NCBI GenBank assembly: GCA_015491595.1
Contig: WFVP01000128.1
Span: forward strand, 1 to 6,872
Direction of reading: 5' to 3'
DNA from: Anaerolineales bacterium
Lineage (GTDB): Bacteria > Chloroflexota > Anaerolineae > Anaerolineales > DRMV01
DNA: 6,872 nt
The notes beneath the pieces were generated by a model. It was not told the DNA's origin and searched no databases. It worked only from the letters and a program-made list of their open reading frames with translations. Positions 6,441 through 6,872 of this stretch are shown here, piece after piece. The position numbers were made by a program, and so were the translations under genes. Position 1 is the stretch's first letter, and each line of letters starts with the position of its first letter.

Positions 6441-6531
6441 AGGCACCTCATCTGTGGAAAGGATTCGGGACAACGGCCGTCTTCCGTCCTCCAGAACACC
6501 CTGACCGCTGACCGCCGACTGCTTGAAAAAG
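6441..6531. other. Spacer between selC and the M50 protease gene
   Basis: This short intergenic region must hold the protease promoter unless the gene is transcribed with selC. I see no convincing -35/-10 pair on the minus strand. Two tandem copies of TGACCGC lie at 6502-6515 (read as GCGGTCA on the minus strand). The selC 3' trailer at 6526-6530 is TTTTT on the minus strand, followed by CAAGC, which can fold back on the GCTT at the end of the tRNA; this may end the tRNA transcript. Confidence 0.4.
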
Positions 6532-6626
6532 CGGGAGTGGATGGGAGTCGAACCCACCGCGGCTCGCGACCGCGACCCGCCACCGGTTTTGAAGACCGGG
6601 GGGCCCACCGGGGCCCTTCCACTCCC
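6532..6626 (-). tRNA. selC: Selenocysteine tRNA, anticodon TCA
   Basis: This tRNA inserts selenocysteine at recoded UGA codons, working with SelA, SelB and SelD. Reading the minus strand, it folds as a bacterial tRNA-Sec of 95 nt: an 8-bp acceptor stem (GGGAGTGG/CCACTCCC), AA, a 6-bp D stem (GGGCCC/GGGCCC) with a minimal CGGT loop, a 5-bp anticodon stem (CCGGT/ACCGG) with loop CTTCAAA, a long variable arm of about nine pairs with one G-G mismatch and a 4-nt loop, then GTGGG-TTCGACT-CCCAT as the T arm and discriminator G at 6532. The anticodon is at 6590-6592. The 8+5 acceptor/T arrangement, 6-bp D stem and long extra arm distinguish it from Ser, Leu or suppressor tRNAs. CCA is not encoded; CTTTTT follows. 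It lies 91 nt upstream of the M50 gene, on the same strand. Confidence 0.95.
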
Positions 6627-6640
6627 ACAGGACATCCTAA

Positions 6641-6669
6641 AGCATACCGTGAACCGGAGGGGAGGGCAA
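6641..6669 (-). promoter_or_regulatory. Predicted promoter of selC
   Basis: On the minus strand, TTGCCC (6664-6669) and TATGCT (6641-6646) are separated by exactly 17 nt, which matches housekeeping sigma-factor spacing with 4 of 6 consensus bases in each box. Transcription would start about 7 nt later, leaving a short 5' leader before the tRNA at 6626. It sits just downstream of a terminator-like hairpin, so selC probably has its own transcript. Confidence 0.6.
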
Positions 6670-6674
6670 TCGCG

Positions 6675-6733
6675 CAAAGGAGGAAAAGAAGGGGTGGGGG
6701 CAGCGGCTTTCGCCGCTGCCCCCACCCCTTCTT
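6675..6733 (-). terminator. Terminator-like 22-bp perfect hairpin upstream of selC
   Basis: Positions 6686-6707 and 6712-6733 are perfect inverted complements (22 bp) around a 4-nt loop. In the minus-strand RNA the loop is GAAA closed by C-G, a stable GNRA tetraloop, and the stem is followed by a pyrimidine tract (end of the stem CTTCTT, then TTCCTCCTTT). This fits an intrinsic terminator for a minus-strand gene entering from the right edge. On the plus strand there is no T-run after the hairpin. Confidence 0.65.
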
Positions 6734-6872
6734 CTGGTCCGCGGTCCCGAGCCTGGTCGGGCCGAGGTGAGGCCCCTGGCCGTCCCTTGCGGGCAAAGCG
6801 TGGTCACCCTTTATTCAACGCCCTGGCGCAACCTCAGCGCAGAACCCCGAAAAAAACGAGGGTGCGGCAGAC
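6734..6872. other. Right-edge region; possible 3' end of a minus-strand gene
   Basis: No gene can be called securely. One minus-strand frame is open from the edge (6870) to a TAA at 6811-6813, ending LRLRQGVE. It would be the last 20 codons of a gene terminated by the hairpin at 6686-6733, about 80 nt downstream. The other two minus frames stop at 6834 and 6815, and the plus strand also has a short open stretch, so this is only a candidate. A run of seven A residues lies near 6852-6858 between CCCCG and CGAGGG. Confidence 0.25.

Noticed and set aside
6532..6626. Interpretation of the tRNA as tRNA-Ser, tRNA-Leu or an opal suppressor
   Set aside because: The 8-bp acceptor stem, 6-bp D stem with a 4-nt loop and the TCA anticodon in CTTCAAA together fit only tRNA-Sec.
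6441..6725. N-terminal extension of the M50 protease to an upstream ATG
   Set aside because: The extension would translate the spacer, the whole tRNA-Sec gene and half of the hairpin. The ATG at 6440 has its own ribosome binding site.
4326..6770. A long plus-strand open frame opposite the M50 and membrane-protein genes
   Set aside because: The translation is a low-complexity Gly/Gln/Pro/His-rich string, antisense to two genes with clear motifs, and it runs through the tRNA gene.
6532..6872. Genomic island or attachment site at selC
   Set aside because: selC is a known integration site in other bacteria, but I see no integrase, no repeat of the tRNA 3' end and no composition change in this window.
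1..6872. CRISPR arrays, insertion sequences or a novel defence system
   Set aside because: There are no regularly spaced repeats, transposase motifs, terminal inverted repeats or nuclease/toxin-like genes.

Overview
The window looks like a GC-rich bacterial chromosome segment. It has tightly packed genes, strong Shine-Dalgarno sites and intrinsic terminators with GC-rich stems. My best guess at the source is a Chloroflexota (Anaerolineae-like) bacterium. That guess rests on the Thr/Pro/Glu-rich linker behind the lipobox of the binding protein, the EGY-like membrane protease and the overall composition. It is inference; the window holds no phylogenetic marker that settles it.

Left half (184-4172, plus strand): a three-gene ABC importer of the phosphonate/phosphite/phosphate type, in the order phnD (lipoprotein binding protein), phnC (ATPase), phnE (permease). 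An 11-bp-stem intrinsic terminator between phnD and phnC should make the binding protein more abundant than the membrane complex. phnC and phnE are 3 nt apart and should be co-translated. The permease is the oddest gene here. It has 708 residues against roughly 260-280 for ordinary PhnE, because of an added multi-helix N-terminal region, an Ig-like soluble domain in the extracytoplasmic loop that should face the binding protein, and a four-helix glycine-rich insert inside the permease domain. No phosphonate-degrading genes (C-P lyase, phosphonatase) are present, so the true substrate stays open.

Middle (4173-4249): the importer operon and a minus-strand operon converge on two GC-rich hairpins, one of which is a strong bidirectional terminator that overlaps the stop codon of the minus-strand gene.

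Right half (4242-6440, minus strand): a two-gene operon. The first gene encodes an M50 (site-2, EGY-like) intramembrane metalloprotease. Six nt after it comes a polytopic membrane protein of unknown function, built as two repeats of one another. Upstream lies a complete selenocysteine tRNA gene (selC, 6532-6626, minus strand) with its own recognisable promoter, preceded by a 22-bp perfect hairpin that probably terminates an upstream minus-strand gene beyond the right edge. The tRNA implies that the organism makes selenoproteins, although none is visible in the window.
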